The position numbers and the translations under genes are program-made. This document shows positions 1 through 15,000 of a stretch of DNA of 64,000 nt, piece after piece. The stretch comes from Takakia lepidozioides (Eukaryota; Streptophyta; Takakiopsida; Takakiales; Takakiaceae). The notes under the pieces are model-generated. The model saw only the letters and a list, made by a program, of their open reading frames with translations, did no database searches and was not told the origin of the DNA. Position 1 is the first letter of the stretch; the number at the start of each line of letters is the position of its first letter. Where the stretch lies: contig CM060733.1 of assembly GCA_030704615.1 (NCBI GenBank), positions 68,696,001-68,760,000 of the forward strand, read 5' to 3'.

Positions 1-3000
1 CCGGGGGGGGTAGTGAGACGGGCAAGATCGTCAACCGTGGCACGTTCACATGGCGAGTTGAAAATTTTTTGGCATTCAAGGAAATCATGGAGACACGCAA
101 GATCTTCAGCAAGTTCTTCCAGGCTGGTGGCTGTGAACTTCGCATCGGTGCGTGTTTGTCGCAACTTGCTTATTTTGTATGTGGCCTGTTATGAGTTACT
201 TGTTGGATGCTTAATTTGGTTCAATCTTTTCAGACTACAATCTGACTGAATTGAAAGGACCATACTTAGAGTTAGTGTGAATCTGCTCCAGAAGAATTTG
301 ATTGCATTCTGAAAGCTGTGGGTGAATTGTAGCAAGTGCTGCAGGTCAAATTGTCATGGCTGCTTGCTCCAATGCTATGGCGCAAGTTGTGGGCCAGGCT
401 CGTGGAATTATATGATGTAGTCTTTGAAGGATGAATTGACTCCTCTTTGAACTATTTATTTTTGTGGATATCCAGCACTGTAGTCTAACATTCTTCTATC
501 AACATTGAGAACTGTCTTATATCTTAAAGTTGTTCTCGTCAGCCTGCAACATAAGAATATTCAGTCTCTCATTATGCTCTGGGCTATTCTGCCCTTCTAA
601 CATGTGCATGTCTTGTCAAGATGGTCTTGTCTCCTTTGGCCTGTTACTTTACTTGCACATCATGAGTCTTCTGATTGACTCCTTGCTGTAGATGCTGTCA
701 GTTATCCAGACCTGTCATACTGGTATTTTTAGCTTAACTTTTCAGTTTGGCAGTTCTGTTTCTCATTTTCCTTTGCTTCTGTACAGTACATCCAAGCATT
801 CAACTTTGGGAGCAAATCTTGTCAGGTAGTTATAGTGACCAGCTTGTGGCCTGCCTTTCCTGCAGGGTTGATTTCCTTAAACTTGCTGGTGAATATTTAT
901 CGTTCTTCATGAGCTGAGGATAGAATTGTAGCCACCTTATTCTCCAGTATGCGCTGAGACTTGGATTAGGCTGAGTCTCTTTGCAATGGATACTTTCTGG
1001 AAATGTGGTGGCAGGATATTGGGAATGTGGACCCTTTCCAGTATAGTGGGTTTTGATGGATTAGCCGGGTTTATTTTTTGGATGCTTCTACCAAATTCAC
1101 AAATGGTTCTGAACTTTCCATCATGACATATACAATAGTTTTAGATAGAGTACTGCCCCAGCATCCTCTGTAATAATTGAGCCTTGCAGGAAGGAAGGAG
1201 GATCTGTGTGGTGTGATTTAGAATTACAATGGCCTGTAGTTAAAAAAGATAGCAGTAGCTCTCTTTGATCAAAGGCGGAACCGAGAGGCTTTGGTCTGAT
1301 TTAGTAGAGATTTTTGAAAATTTCTCGTTAAACCTCCTAATGTATAAAATCTCTATCTTTTCGTTTTTTCTTATCTTTGATATGCTTCTCTGCTCAGTGA
1401 GATTGTATATCACTTTTTTGCTGGATGTATTCTGAGCATAAGAGAAAGAAGAACTCCTTACAGGTTTGGCTGACTCCGTTGTATAGCCTAGACCCAATGG
1501 TGAGAGTCATTTGGCAGCAACAGCTACTTATCTTATGCAAAAGAGGGTGGGTGTTTCCTTTCCGAATACTTTGGTGGTAAACTAATGTGCCTTCTTTTAA
1601 GCAGGCCTTAACATGGGAATTGGCCGGAGTCTTTCTTCCCAAGACCTGGGCTATCAGGTGCCAAAGTGATGATTTCCATGGGCGGTGTAGTCAGGTAGTT
1701 TGCAACATTTTGCAAATTCCTTAACCCTACTGAAAGAAGGAACCAAACGATGATCGGAAGCAGGTGTGTATGCCACAGCAATGCCCGACCAGTGAGCAGC
1801 GGCATGGAAGTGTGAGGAATAATTAACAGAACGAGTGCCATTCCCAAACCCCATTCTGAGCTTTTTCCACTTTCCACCCTCTCCTCTTTCTAACTCTCCC
1901 CTCTCTCCCAACATACTTTCAATAGCTGGGTAGGACACTGATTCCTTCGTACTTGCTGCTTGGCTCCCAGGTGTGTACGAATCCTTTGACACACTCTGCA
2001 TCTACCTTGAGAGTGATCAATCGATAGGAGCAGATCCAGAACGTAACTTCTGGGTCAGGTACCGCATGGCAGTGGTAAACCAGAAGCATGCTGATCGTAC
2101 AGTGTGGAAGGAGTCTTCGATCTGCACCAAGACTTGGAACAACTCAGTCCTCCAGTTTATGAAGGTCTCAGATATGGTGGAGCCTGATGCAGGCTTCCTG
2201 GTGCGGGACACTGTGGTTTTTGTATGTGAGATCCTCGACTGCTGTCCATGGTTTGAGTTCTCCGACTTGGAGGTAAGATTGTCTTTTGGACAAGGTTGAT
2301 GGTTACAGGGTAGCTAACAAAGGGGTTTTTCAAAATACTGTGTGATTTTGAAAAGAGATCGGGGAAGACATTCTGATTAGTTTGCTTGCTGGCAACAGAC
2401 CCTATGTTTATAATGGACTGGGCAGGGGAACTCGAAAGAACTAGTCGAGCTGATTCCTTGGTTCAGCTTTTGGACTACATTCTAAGAAGAAATGGAGGGC
2501 TTGGTTGTTCTTTCACCTGTACATCTGTTGTCATGAAATTTGTGCACAGACCCATGCCTTTCCAAGGACAGCAGTAACATCCTGCTCTTAGGAAGATGTA
2601 TGGGACTGGAGAGACTTCAATGAAATGGCTTAAGGTAGCATCTGGAGATTGATAAAGTTGTTATCTTCTTTTTGTTCTCACTGCATTGGGTGAATCTGAG
2701 ATTCTCTGGAGATCACATGTTTTTGTTACCTTATGTTCTCTCTGTTTATCAGTTTGAGCTTCTCACTAGTTTTAATGTACCTTTGTGCAGGTCTTGATCT
2801 CTGATGATGAACAGGATGCACTGTCCACAGATCCGGATGAGCTCTTGGACTCTGACGAGAGTGATGGCATAAGTGGTGATGAAGAAGACATCTTCCGGAG
2901 CTTGCTAGCACGGGCAGGGTTCCATTTGAGCTATGGGGACAACCCCCCGCTCCTATTGGACCCCTCCCAGCTCCAGGTCACACTGCGTGAGAAGTTGTTG

Positions 3001-6000
3001 ATGGATGCTGGGGCAGTGGCAGCCTTCCTTGCAGGTCTGACAAAAGCCCTTTTCTTTTCAGGAACCAGTTGCCCTTTCATAAAACTCATGTCCTGAACTT
3101 GGCCTCTGAAAGAGGAATTGTATTGTAGAGGGTAGGATTCGAGGACGGTTATATTAGACTTCAGTTTTAGGGCCATGCATGGTTTCATGTGGTAGACACT
3201 CTCTACCTGTTAGTGGTAATGTCATCCTCTCTTCATTGCTCTTCTTCCAACTATGGGTAAGCTGAGTACACTGCAGGACTATGTGTATGTGCTGATGTGT
3301 CCGACATTTTTCCTCTTGGATGGAACCCAGCACTTTGTCAAAGGCTCTTTGGCTATTGGTTCCATAACACAACCTTTATGTAGGCTGGAAACCTCATTGG
3401 TATCCTTCTTCGATCAACAGCCTAGTTTTGAATACCTTCATCCACCCCTTCCCATGATTCCTGAGCAGGAGACGGATTGACTCAATATACCGATTCTGAA
3501 CAGAGGTCACGAGGGTGTTCTCTGTTAGACCTCCTACCAGTGAGCATGAGTGCCTCACCTTGCAGGAGCTAGCTCTGCAGGACACCTTCAATGTGTTCAG
3601 ATTTTGTATAGTGGTCCTGGTTCCCAGTTTCTTACTCAATTCTGCTATTCGCAGTCATGGTGGACAAAGGGGTTGGAAAACCTAAAGGCTGTACCATCTG
3701 TCAACGCAGTTAAGTAGTTGACCAATTCATCTGATGGTCCTCCCTAACAGATATCAGCTCAAAAAGAACTTCGATATGGTTGATAATCTTGCAGGATTGC
3801 GGGTGTATCTGGATGATCCTGCTAAGGTGAAGCGGTTGCTTTTGCCAACAAAAGTCTCACCGGCAAATGCTGCTGGAGGAGCTGGAGTGAAGAACCAGAG
3901 TGGGGTTTCTGGGAAGGGGGAGGCATCATCGCCAAGCCTGATGAACCTGCTGATGGGTGTGAAAGTGCTACAGCAAGCTATTGTGGATTTGCTTCTTGAC
4001 ATCATGGTTGAATGTTGCCAGCCATCGGAAGGGAAGAAGTCCGGCAATCTTGGGGTTGAATTCAAGCCTCGGGGAGGACTCTCCGACGGGAACAGCGTGA
4101 GTAGCATCTTTCCCTGGCACCGAGTGGTCTAAGATCGGCTTCCAAGTCGACTGCAATACACACCGTTCATATCAGACGATGCGCATTCATTAATGAATTC
4201 CCCTCGGTGCGTGACTTAGGGTTGCATATTTTACTCTAGAGCTTTGTTCGACTTAGCTCTTGAGTTGATCTGGTACCCCCACTAAAATGAAGGAGCAACT
4301 TAGGAAATCATCAAATGCAAGTCTTCTGCTGCTTTCAATCTGAATCTGCAAGTCAAAAAGCTAGTGATGGATAGGTCGAGGCAGTATGTTTCATATGTTT
4401 GGGTCTTTCCCCTCTGAATAAGGAACTCGTGATTCTGAAATACCTTGCAACCTGGGACTGCAGCTCTGCAAATCTTCATTAGCAGGAGGAGTTGACTGGC
4501 GGGGTGGTGGTTCAGCTGTTGATACTCGTGAGGGTGGGCTGAGCCCAATTGAGCAGCGACTGGAAGTAGGAGGTGATGGGACTTCAGGGACACTGGCAGT
4601 GCAAAGCAGCGACTCTTCGACTATGGAATTGCCGGTGGGAAGGGCTGCAGCTCTCTCTGTGTCTCCTTTCCATTCTGAGCCTTCTGTAGTGCAGGAACCA
4701 TTTGTCCTGGAGAACGCCAGCAATAACAACCACTCTCATAAGGTGCCACTCGCTTACCCTTAGGGATGTCTTCTTCTGCCAGTTGTTTGAATACTAATGG
4801 AGGCAGTACTAGGTCACCCCAGACACCCAGTATCTGTCTGCTCCCCTACACCCCCAAAAAGGGTTTTCATCTTGTCATTTCCTACCATCCCACTCACATA
4901 CAGCTGGTGTCAGCCTGTGAATCCCATACCAGTGTTTATGACTTGCTGGCTGGTTCTCCATCTGAGAAAGTTTCTTGACTGCTGAATGCTTGTTATAGCT
5001 GTTAATTGTCTGTATGTGTCTGTGTCCCATGTATTGTGTCCAGCCGAAGTGGCCAGAGCAGTCAGATGAGCTACTGGGTCTCATAGTAAACTCGCTGAGG
5101 GCACTAGAGGGTGCTGTGCCACAAGGGGTTCCTGAGCCACGACGAAGGCCACAATCTGCACAAAAGATTTCCGTGGTGTTGGACAAGGCTCCCAAGCATT
5201 TGCAGCCAGACCTGATAGCTTTGGTGCCAAAACTGGTGGAATTGTCAGAGCACCCATTGGCTGCGTACACCCTGCTAGAACGACTGCAGAAACCGGATGC
5301 GGAACCTGCTTTGCGCCTACCGGTAGGCTTCTCACTGATTAACACTGTGGACATGTTGATATGAAACTTAGATGTTCCCCACAAGAGTTGAGCTATGGTG
5401 ATTATACAGGTAGACCCTAGGTATGCTCCAGTGCTACTACATAGGGTCTCTACATGAACTGTCCCATCAAAGGCTGTTTTGCCTTCCATATGGTGGCCCA
5501 ACAGATGAATCTAGTAGTCTTACAGATTTTTTTTGAGGAGTGGTGCGGGCTGGTTACACTGGCAGTGTTGAGGGTCATTTGCAGGTATTCGGAGCATTGA
5601 GCCAGCTTGAAGTCGGCAGTGATGTCTGGGAGCAGGTGTTACAGCAAGCATTAGATGTTCTGCCTGAGTCAATTGAAGAGCCTTTAGCAGCAGTGATGAG
5701 TTTTGTGTTCAAGGCTGCTGCTGAATGCCAACAATTGCCACGTGCGGTATGTACGCACAATATCATGACACTCGTCAATTATGTGACGGAACGTGATGGT
5801 CCACAAGTTTCACAAAAGTCGTCATTGCCCTGTCGTTGAACACTGACACGGAATCATTTCACCTGACATAGTCAAGAAGTGCTCATGTGTGCTTCAACTG
5901 GAATGTTGGAATCCCTATGGTATGACTGTTTAGGTTGAAATTTGAACTCTCTTTAATGTGGTGAGATTCTATGCTTGTGTATTCAGGCAAAGGCCATAAG

Positions 6001-9000
6001 GGGAAGGCTTAAGAAGCTGGGTCCAGCAGTTTCTCCTTGTGTGCTAGACATGGTGCGAAGGACTGTATGCAGCTGCACTGATGTAGCTGAAGCTCTTCTG
6101 CGGGACATCGAGAATGATTCTGAGTGCAGTGAAATTGACCTAGCATCTCCGTTAGTTCCTATTGTGTTTGGGGACACACATCATGGTGGGGCTGCGGCTG
6201 CGCAACTGCAGGTTCTCTCTCTCTCTCTCTCTCTCTCCGTCTTCGTCTGGCTGTTCGGGGTGAGTTTGGCATCCCTTCCTTAAGCTCCTGACGAGATGAA
6301 TTCAAGGTCAGATGATGGGGTCAGCTGCAACATATGTCTAATATCAGATATCCTAAGTTAATCGACTCTATATCTTGGAAGCAGGATTGCCCTGTCAAAC
6401 AGGCAAACTCCTGGCGGAAGAGAGTAGTAGAGATTCTCAAGGATCTGAATCTAAGCCCACAAGTCTTGACCCTGCTGGATAAATCTGACTTAGAGGCTGT
6501 AGTGTCCAAAGCCATGTTTGTAGTCAGGAAATTGTCTTATGAAAATGAAGTTAGGCAGAAAATTTCCCTGAACTTGTTTCCAGTCTGTGAGATGGGGGCC
6601 ATCATGGATGACCTCAAGGGTTTACCCACCCTCGGCACTAGACTGAAATTTAAACTCAGTGCGGAAAGCCTACCTTTGAACAGCAAACAAATGCAGAGAG
6701 GAAAGAGGGATTGCAATTGCCCGTTGTGTGGGCAACCTGAAGACAATAGTCATTTTCTGATTCATTGTCCTGGGTACTCTGACGAGAGAGACTCCCTCTT
6801 CAAATCCATCAAGCGAATTGTGCCTGAACCTCTGTTTACCAACTTTGAAAGTCGTGAGGCTGAGCCAAAAGCCCAGGCCCTTTTGGGGCCTAATTATTGG
6901 GCAAACCACACACAGCAGATTGTTGCTTGTGTGAAGGGATTTCTAGAGGATATCTGGAAAACTCAGATCAATTGTCTGTTCCAAGGTAAGTCATACTACC
7001 GGCGTCAGCCCCTGACAAAGGTAGTTCTGTCCCTTTGTGTTCTGCTCAAACTGAGTGCAGGGTCAATGGCCACAAGGCTACGGCAAACAACGTTTTATGA
7101 GTACATTCTCTCCGTCTTCTCCCTGCCCTCTAGGAAGCATATTGCCATTGGGTGGGCTTGAGATGGGAGTAGATAAAGGTCTCTGTGACTAAATGATGGC
7201 CTGGTGACCTCGTGTCTTTGTTTGTTTTGACCTGAAGCACTCTGCTTTGGGCAAGGTAGTACATTGGATTTAGTTGGAGAGTTTGGGGCCTCTCTCCCTC
7301 TTTAGAATTTGTCTACGCAGGCCATTCCCTGCAGCTCCTTTGGAGCGGTGATCTCTGAATGGTAACAAGTAGACCCCTGCCGCTTGGGGGCTGCCCCTCC
7401 GCCCAAAATGGCAGATGCATGCTCTGTCTAGCATGCTCGGCACTTGGCTAGGGTTGGTCCTTGTGCTTAAACTTGTGGCCTGCAAAAACTATCAATTACA
7501 TATGTCACACTGACAACATTACTCCTCAGGGTGATTCCTGGGAAATGGTTACTTATGCCAAATCTAGGGCTTCATGTGTAGTTTTTGGGGTGAATCCCAG
7601 GATGGACGATGTGTCCTTTAAACTACCTCCTCAATGTATTGATTGACAGACCTGATATTGGTACCTCTGACCACTTTCTGGTTTGGACTGAGATCAAAAG
7701 GTGTTTCCCCAACACCAAGAGATCTGTGAAATGTTCGATTCAGAAGTGGCGCAAGAAAAACTCCAAAATGAAGAGGTCAAGGCTGAGTTTGTCCAGGCCT
7801 TGCAAGAGGCTCTCCCTCACTTTGTCTATTCGCTCCAAGATCTTCAGTCTCGCTCTGGCGAGGCAAGAAATAAAGTCGAAAGAGCGCTGGATTCTTGGGA
7901 GAGCTTCGTATCCTCTGTGGCTGACAAGATCGTTGGGAGGAAACTAATTGTCTGCGGTAGAGCTGTCAATTGGTGGACCAATGAGATCAAACTCAAGATA
8001 GCCAAGAGACGAGTCCTCTATAAAGAGTGCTGCGTTATGAAAGTCAACAAAGAATTGTGGGCTAGGTACTACCAGATCTGCAGAGATACAAATCATCTCG
8101 TAAGGTCTCAGAAGAAATTATATTGGGACAAGTTATAAAGTGAAATAAACTCAAATCACCATGGTGGTAATGACAAGAGATTCTGGTTGGCCCTTCAACG
8201 TCTGTACAAGCCGAAAGATCGTAAGCAAGTACAAGCGCTGAGGACTACTAAGGGTGCAGTGGTGACTCAACGGTTGACATTGTCAAAACCTTTGAAGCTC
8301 ACTACAGTACCCTTGGCAGAAATTCTAGGTCTAACAACAGTGAGGGGTTTTCTGAAGAATGGAAGGACACAGTTGCAAAAACTGTTCCTATGATTCAAGT
8401 CAGCCCTGATGAACTGGAGTATATTGCAATGGGTAACAATGCTCCCATTAGTTCTCTTCTGAGATTGTGGAAGCAATTGAGCATTTAAAGGCATATAAAG
8501 CTGGTGGACGTGATGGCATAGTCAATGAGCTTATCAAGCATGGCGGTGACCCCGTGATAGAGGCCCTTGTACTTCTCTTTAATCTTATCTGGAGGACTTC
8601 ATTGATCCCCTTTCGCTGGTGACAGGGGGTCATTGTCAATCTACACAAGAAAGGTGACAGAGAAGAGTCGGGGAACTATCGAGGCATCACGCTTCTCAAT
8701 GCAGTTGGCAAGATATTTTGCAGAGTTAGTACTCGTCTTGAGGTTGATCTGGAATTAGAGGTTGTTTCCACGAAGGCCAAGCTGGCTTTCGGCGAAACAG
8801 GGGCTGCATGGATCATATCTTCACTCTAATAAGCCAGATTATCCAGGAAAGGAAAAAAAAGGGAAACCCACTATTGTCTTTTTCTTGGATGTCAAAATGG
8901 CTTATGACACAGTGTGGAGAGATGGTCTATGGCTTCGACTCTGGTCATCTGGGATCGAGGGAAAGATTTGGAGAGAGGTCCATAACTTGTATGCTCACAG

Positions 9001-12000
9001 CAAAAGCTGTGTCACTGTCAATGGAGAGAAGTGTAACTTCTTTGACATAGACCAAGGTGTAGCTCAAGGATGTACCCTCTCCCCTCTGCTCTTCAATGTT
9101 TTCATCAATCAACTTCTCGAGGATGTGGAAAGTGAGGGATTTGGGTCAAGGGTGGGTGATGCCACCATACCAGCCCTTATGTTTGCGGATGACTTCACAG
9201 GCATAGGGGAGACTCCATCCAATCTTCAGGAGTTGATTGATTGCACGAAGAGATACTTGACCTTTGGGGGCTAGAGGCTAATGTCAGCAAATGGGCAGTG
9301 GTGGCATTCAACGACCGTGGGGAGGGAGGAGGCGATCTCAAGTGGCAGTGGGGAAGCCAAGAGATTCCTGTCCTCCCTTCCTACACATACCTTAGCATTG
9401 AGTTTTCCTCCAACTGTAATTGGGAAGCGCATATACGAAAAGTCATTCAATCTGGCAAGCGTCGGGTCTCACTAAATCTTTCCACTGCAGAGGGATCAAC
9501 TCTGAAGTTAAAAAACCATGCTTTGCTGCATTATTAGGCCTACCTTGGAGTATGCATCTGTTGTGTGGGTTGATAACTCCAACCAGGCTAAGTCTCTAGA
9601 ATCCATTCAAGTGGGGGTGCTCAAGGAGTGCATGTCAGCATGCTCCAAAACAGCCGTTTGGGTTGAGTTTGTCATTCCTACCTTAAGCTCCTGATGCGAT
9701 GAATTCAAGGTCAGATGGTGGGATCAGCTGCAACGTATGACTAATACCAGATATGCTAAGTTAATCGACTCTATATTTTGGAAGCAGGAGCGCCCTGTCC
9801 AACGGGCTAAGTCCTGGCGGAAGAGGGTAGAAGAGATTTTCAAGGATCTAAGTCTAAGTCCGCAAGCCATGATCCTGCCGGATAAATTTGACTTCGACTC
9901 TGAAGTTAGGCAGAAACTTCCTTGAACCTGTTTCCAGTCCATGACATGGGTGAGGCCATCATGGATGACCTGAAGGGCTTACCCACCCTCGGCACCAGAC
10001 TTCAAACTCAGGGCAGGTAACCTAACTTTGAACAGCAAACAAAATGGAGAGGGATTGTAAGTGCCCGTTGTGTGGGCAACCTGAAGACAATACCACTTCC
10101 TGATTCATTGTCCTGGGTACTCTCACCAGAGAGACACCCTCTTCAATTCCATCAAGGGAATTGTTCCTGTACCTATGTTTACCAACTTTGAAAATCTCGT
10201 GGCTGAGCCAAAAGTCCAGGCCCTTTTGGGGTCTAGTTATTGGGGAAATCGCACACAGCAGATTGATGTTTGTGTGAAGGGATTTCTAGAGGATATCTGG
10301 AAAACTCGGACCATGTTCCGAGGTAAGTCGTACTACCGGCGTCAGTCCCTGACAAAGGTAGTTTCTGTCCCTTTGTGTTCCGCTGAAACTGGGCGCGGGG
10401 TCAATGGCCACAAGGCTACGGCAAACAACGTCTTATGAGTACATTCTCTCTCTCTCTCTCTTTCTGTCTCTTCCGTCTGTTGCCATGAAATTGTCTGATG
10501 AAAATGAAGTTAGGCAGAAAACTTCCCTGAACTTGTTTCCAGTCTGTGACATGGGGGAGGACATCATGGATGACCTCAAGGGTCTACCCACTCTCGGCAC
10601 TAGACTGAAATTTAAACTCAGTGCAGAAAGCCTACCTTTGAACAGCAAACAGAAGCAGAGAGGAAAGGGAGAGTGCAATTGCACGTTGTGGGGGCAACCT
10701 GAAGACAATATTCATTTCCTGATTCACTGTCCGGGGTTCTCTCACCAGAGAGACACTCTCCTCAAATCTATTAAGGGAATTGTGCCTGTACCTCTGTTTA
10801 CCAACTTTGAAAGTCTCGAGGCTGAGCCAAAAGCCCAGGCCCTTCTGGGCCTAGTTACTGGGCAAACCACACACAGCAGATTGATGCTTGTGTGAAGGGA
10901 TTTCTAGAGGATATCTGGAAAACCCGGGGATCAATGCTTTATACCAAGGTAAGTCTTACTACCAACGTCAGCCCCTGACAGAGGTAGGTTCTGTCCCTTT
11001 GTGTTCCACTCAAACTGGGTGCGGGGTCAATGGCTACAAGGCTACGGCAAACAACGTCTTATGAGTACATTCTCTCTTCCGCCCAATTGAGGCTACGGCA
11101 CACGTCTTATGAGTACATTCTCTTCCGCCCAATTGGGCTGCTCACATACAGCAGATTGATGCTTGTGTGAAGTTTCTAGGAAAGCTCGAACTAATTGTTT
11201 ATCTCAAGGTAAGTCACACTATTGGAGTGAGCCCCTCACAAAGGTAGTGCGTATACCCTATGTTTCTGTCCAAACTGGGCACGGGGTCTTTGGCCACAAG
11301 GCTAGGGTGACCCTCTTCAGGAACATCGAGAACATTGTTCTTGCACCTCTGTTCACCAACTTTGAAAATCTTGAGGCTGAGCCTAAAGCCCTGGCCCTGT
11401 TTGGGTCTAATTGCTGCGGAGCTCACACACAGCAGGTTGATGCTTGTGTGATGGCCTTTCTGGAGGATATCTGGAAAGCCTGAACTTATTGTCTTAATCA
11501 AGGTAAGTCACACTGCTGGGAGTGAGCCCCTCACAAAGGTAGTGTCTGTTCCCTTTCATTCCGTCCAAACTGGGGTGGGTTTATGGCCACAAGGCTATGG
11601 CAAGCAGCTTCTTATGAGTACATTCTCTCTTTGGGTCTATTATACCAAGGTAAGTCCCACTACTGGAGTGAGCCCCTCTCCAGGTAGTTTCTGTTCCCTT
11701 TTGTCCGCCCATACTGGGCGTGGGGTCTATGGCCACAAGGCTACAGCAAATAGCGTCTTATGACTATCCCTCTAGGATTAGAAAGCAACTTTTTTTTGCC
11801 CCTTTCTTTCTCCTCTACTGGTGTTCACTTCTGGAGGTTTTCTACTTTTCCTGTGTGTCCAACAAGCCCCTCCTGTTGGTGGAGTAATTGTCTTTTTCCT
11901 TTGTTTTTTCTCTTCTCTTTAATGCTTAAGAGAGGAGGGTCAAGAGGCCTGAGAATTCCTTACTATGAAACGTCTTCACATTATGCTGAGAAGCCACGCA

Positions 12001-15000
12001 GGGTCCCGAATAATAGCCTGTGGATTGGTGGACTTCCATTCTTGGTATGGCAACTAGCCAGAGCACTGACACTCAACAGGGTTGAAGTTGAAGGGCTTAC
12101 AAGAAGTTTAACCATGTCTTGCCCCAGGAATGCTTTAGCCCAACAGGTAGTGAATGTCAGCATAGCAAGCTGAACTCATTTTCCTTGTGTTTTTATGCTA
12201 ATCAAGGGCTGCTATTGTCCTCTAATTTGAGTATCCATGAGGTTACATCATTACTTTCACCTGAGGCTTAAGGATTTAGGTGCTTCCTCTCTGTATGGAC
12301 CTTGCAGATTAGTATAATATCCTATAGTGAATCTGCAAGCTGGCTGCAGGCAGCAGCTGAACAGGTGGCAGCTGCTTGTTGGCGAGCAGCTGATGTGGAT
12401 ATACTGGTGGAGATGCTGACCATCCTAACCTTGAGAATAGAGGCCCAGCGAGTGTTTGAACATGCAATTGCCCGGGGGGCGTTTGGGGAACAATCAGTTG
12501 TTCTGGTGCTCGAGAGACGGCGTTCACAAAGGCTGCTTGTGGGTTCCCGCTTGGGAACTGCTTCAGGTGCGACGATCATCCAAGACCCCTTGACCAATGC
12601 CTCAGGTGGAGATATCAAATTTTCTCTTTCTCCTGAGGATAATGATGATGATTTCCCAACTGTGCTTCAGCTAGCAGAGGCGTTGGGTCTATCCCACAAC
12701 CTCCGGGTCCGCGAGTTTGTATCTACACTGTATGCTGTTATGTTCAAGGTTTACGGGGAGGAAGGATACCGTGAGCGCATGCTTCAGGGCCTGGTTGAGC
12801 GTGCAACTAGCAGTACAAGTGGGCCACATGAAGTAGAATTGGGGATGGATATCCTCACATTCCTGGTGCGTGAAGAGGAAGGAACGACCCGCCCTGTACT
12901 AAGCATGATGCGTGACGTAGCTGAGGCAGCCAATTCTGAGCGGAATGTGCTGTGGCAGCAGTTGCGGTCAACAGAAGATGACGTTGCCCGCACCCGCAAT
13001 GAGCGGCAAGCAGAGGTGTCCAGGCTGTCGCGAGAGAAGGCCATGCTCTCACAGCGGCTGGCTGATGCTGACATCTTGCAAAGCCGTTTGAAGGTGGTGA
13101 ATTAATGTCAAGTTTGAAATAATGTAGGTGTTGCATGTTTGAAAGTGAAATATGAGCAGTCTGTGCTAGATTATTTGTATTACTCATAGTAGATAATATT
13201 GATGTTGATTCCATTCTTCATGTCAGATCAAAATCATTTGGAAAACGTCAAACAACATAATTAGACCATAGCTTGATCTGCAATCTCCCTAAGTGTCACC
13301 CTGCCCAAGGTGGGTTGGCAGTTTGATAGTCAATCTCTGAAAACAACACCCTCCCAAAGCCCAATCAGCTCATTTCAAAGTGCAGGTGATATTCAAGATT
13401 GGTAAAGTCAACCTTCCTTTGTCTTGGACCATTTGGTTTGCCAGATATGAGGCTTGATATCGTATGAAGCTTGTGCCTAACATCATCTTTGAAAGCTCCT
13501 GTTTTAGGGAGAAATGAAGGTTGAGGTTGACCGACTAGGGCGCGAGAAGAAAGATGTGGCAGAGCGTCTGCGGGAGGCAGAGAACCAGCTGGAATGGGTT
13601 CGCTCTGAGCGTGATGAGGAGATAGGGAAGCTGGTGGGGGAGAAGAAAGTGCTTCAAGAGCGTCTCAGAGACTCCGACTCCCAGCTGTCTCAGCTCAAGT
13701 CTCGCAAGCGTGATGAGCTCAAGGTATGGTTCCTACTTCAAAGATGTATTAGTCTAAAATTCACCAGGAATGTGACACCGTAGTTCCCTTGGGCTTACTC
13801 ACCTTGCCTGAACAAGTTGTTGGGCTTGTCCAAGTATGGAGCTGACGAATAGTTGCAACTGCGCTTGCATGCAGTTGTGAGTAGTTCAGTGTAACAGAGT
13901 TAGTGCTATTCAGCGGCTAGAATTAACATCATATCTCCTACAAGTGCATTGCAAAAGTCACTGCTGTATTAAGGGTCCTTAGGTGATTTCTTCTGTAATT
14001 CAATTGGTCCCTGGGGATGAAACACACAGAATATCTGTCTTGTACATGCTACAGTTGTATATCCATGATGTGGCAACGCATGCTTTTTGATAGGACGGTC
14101 ATTCATGTCTGTGCAATAGGTTTATCTTTAACTTGCCGGGCAATCTCAATCCAAGATACTGGAAGTTGACTAAAACATGCATTGTTAACCCACAGAGGGT
14201 GATGAAGGAAAAGAATGTGCTGGCGGAGAGGTTGAAGAATGCTGAGTTGGCACGCAAGCGATTTGATGAGGACATCAAGCGCTATGCCAATGAGTTGGTT
14301 ACCCGAGAAGAGATCCGGCAATCCCTTGAAGATGAGGTTCGCCGGCTCAACCAGACAGTCGGACAAACTGAGGGCGGGCTGAGGGAGAAGGAGGAACAGG
14401 TCATGCGCTGTGAAGCTTATATTGATGGTATGGAGGCGAAGCTACATGCATGCCAGGTTCCACCCTCACTTTGTACCCGACTGTGGGCCTGTATGCTCTC
14501 CATTAGTGAAAGAGCTCTGATAGTTTATGTTCTTTCATACAACCAAGCCACCTCTCACTGCATCATAAATTGAATGTTGTATGTCTCTCACATTTAGAAG
14601 ACATACGTAATCAACATGTCCTTTCATCAAATGAGTTATGTTTCTTCAGTCTGGTGTAGTTCTGGACAGTGTGAGCTGAAATTTTCAGCGAGGTTATTTT
14701 GATATCTTTGTCTTTGTTGTCGTGGCTGTGGGTGTCAGAACTACATCCAAACTCTGGAGGCCTCCCTGCAAGAAGAGATGTCGCGGCATGCCCCGCTCTA
14801 TGGGGCTGGTCTGGAATCTCTCTCCTTAAGTGAACTGGAAACGTTAGCGCGAATACATGATGAGGGCCTAAGGTCCGTCCGCACACTCCAACAAAGACAG
14901 GGAGGGACAGCAGAGCTTGTGGTCGTCAATATGGATGCCATAGCCAACCATTCTCCACCCCCACCTCCGTTAGGCCTCTATGGGACTCCGCCTCCCATGG

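Larger units (their letters stand above)
6255..11765 (+). mobile_element. Non-L1 LINE fragments in tandem inside intron 8
   Basis: Intron 8 of the TRAF-like gene contains several head-to-tail pieces of one LINE family on the host-sense strand: a 3' piece (6255-7140), then an endonuclease/reverse transcriptase piece continuing into another 3' piece (about 7490-10440), then shorter degenerate 3' pieces (10440-11765). The start blocks near 6270 and 9675 are alike (both begin with a run around 'cttaagctcctgacg/tgcgatgaattcaagg'). The reverse transcriptase has an FADD active site and the C-terminus has a CxxC-H-C knuckle. The palm motif style (DVKMAYDTVW) is unlike the L1-type element at 17-24 kb and more like Jockey/I/CR1-type LINEs; the clade is an inference. 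Confidence 0.8.

Noticed and set aside
1240-2001. Minus-strand ORFs in intron 1
   Set aside because: Short, no protein features, and located in the intron just before and overlapping the start of a confident plus-strand exon.
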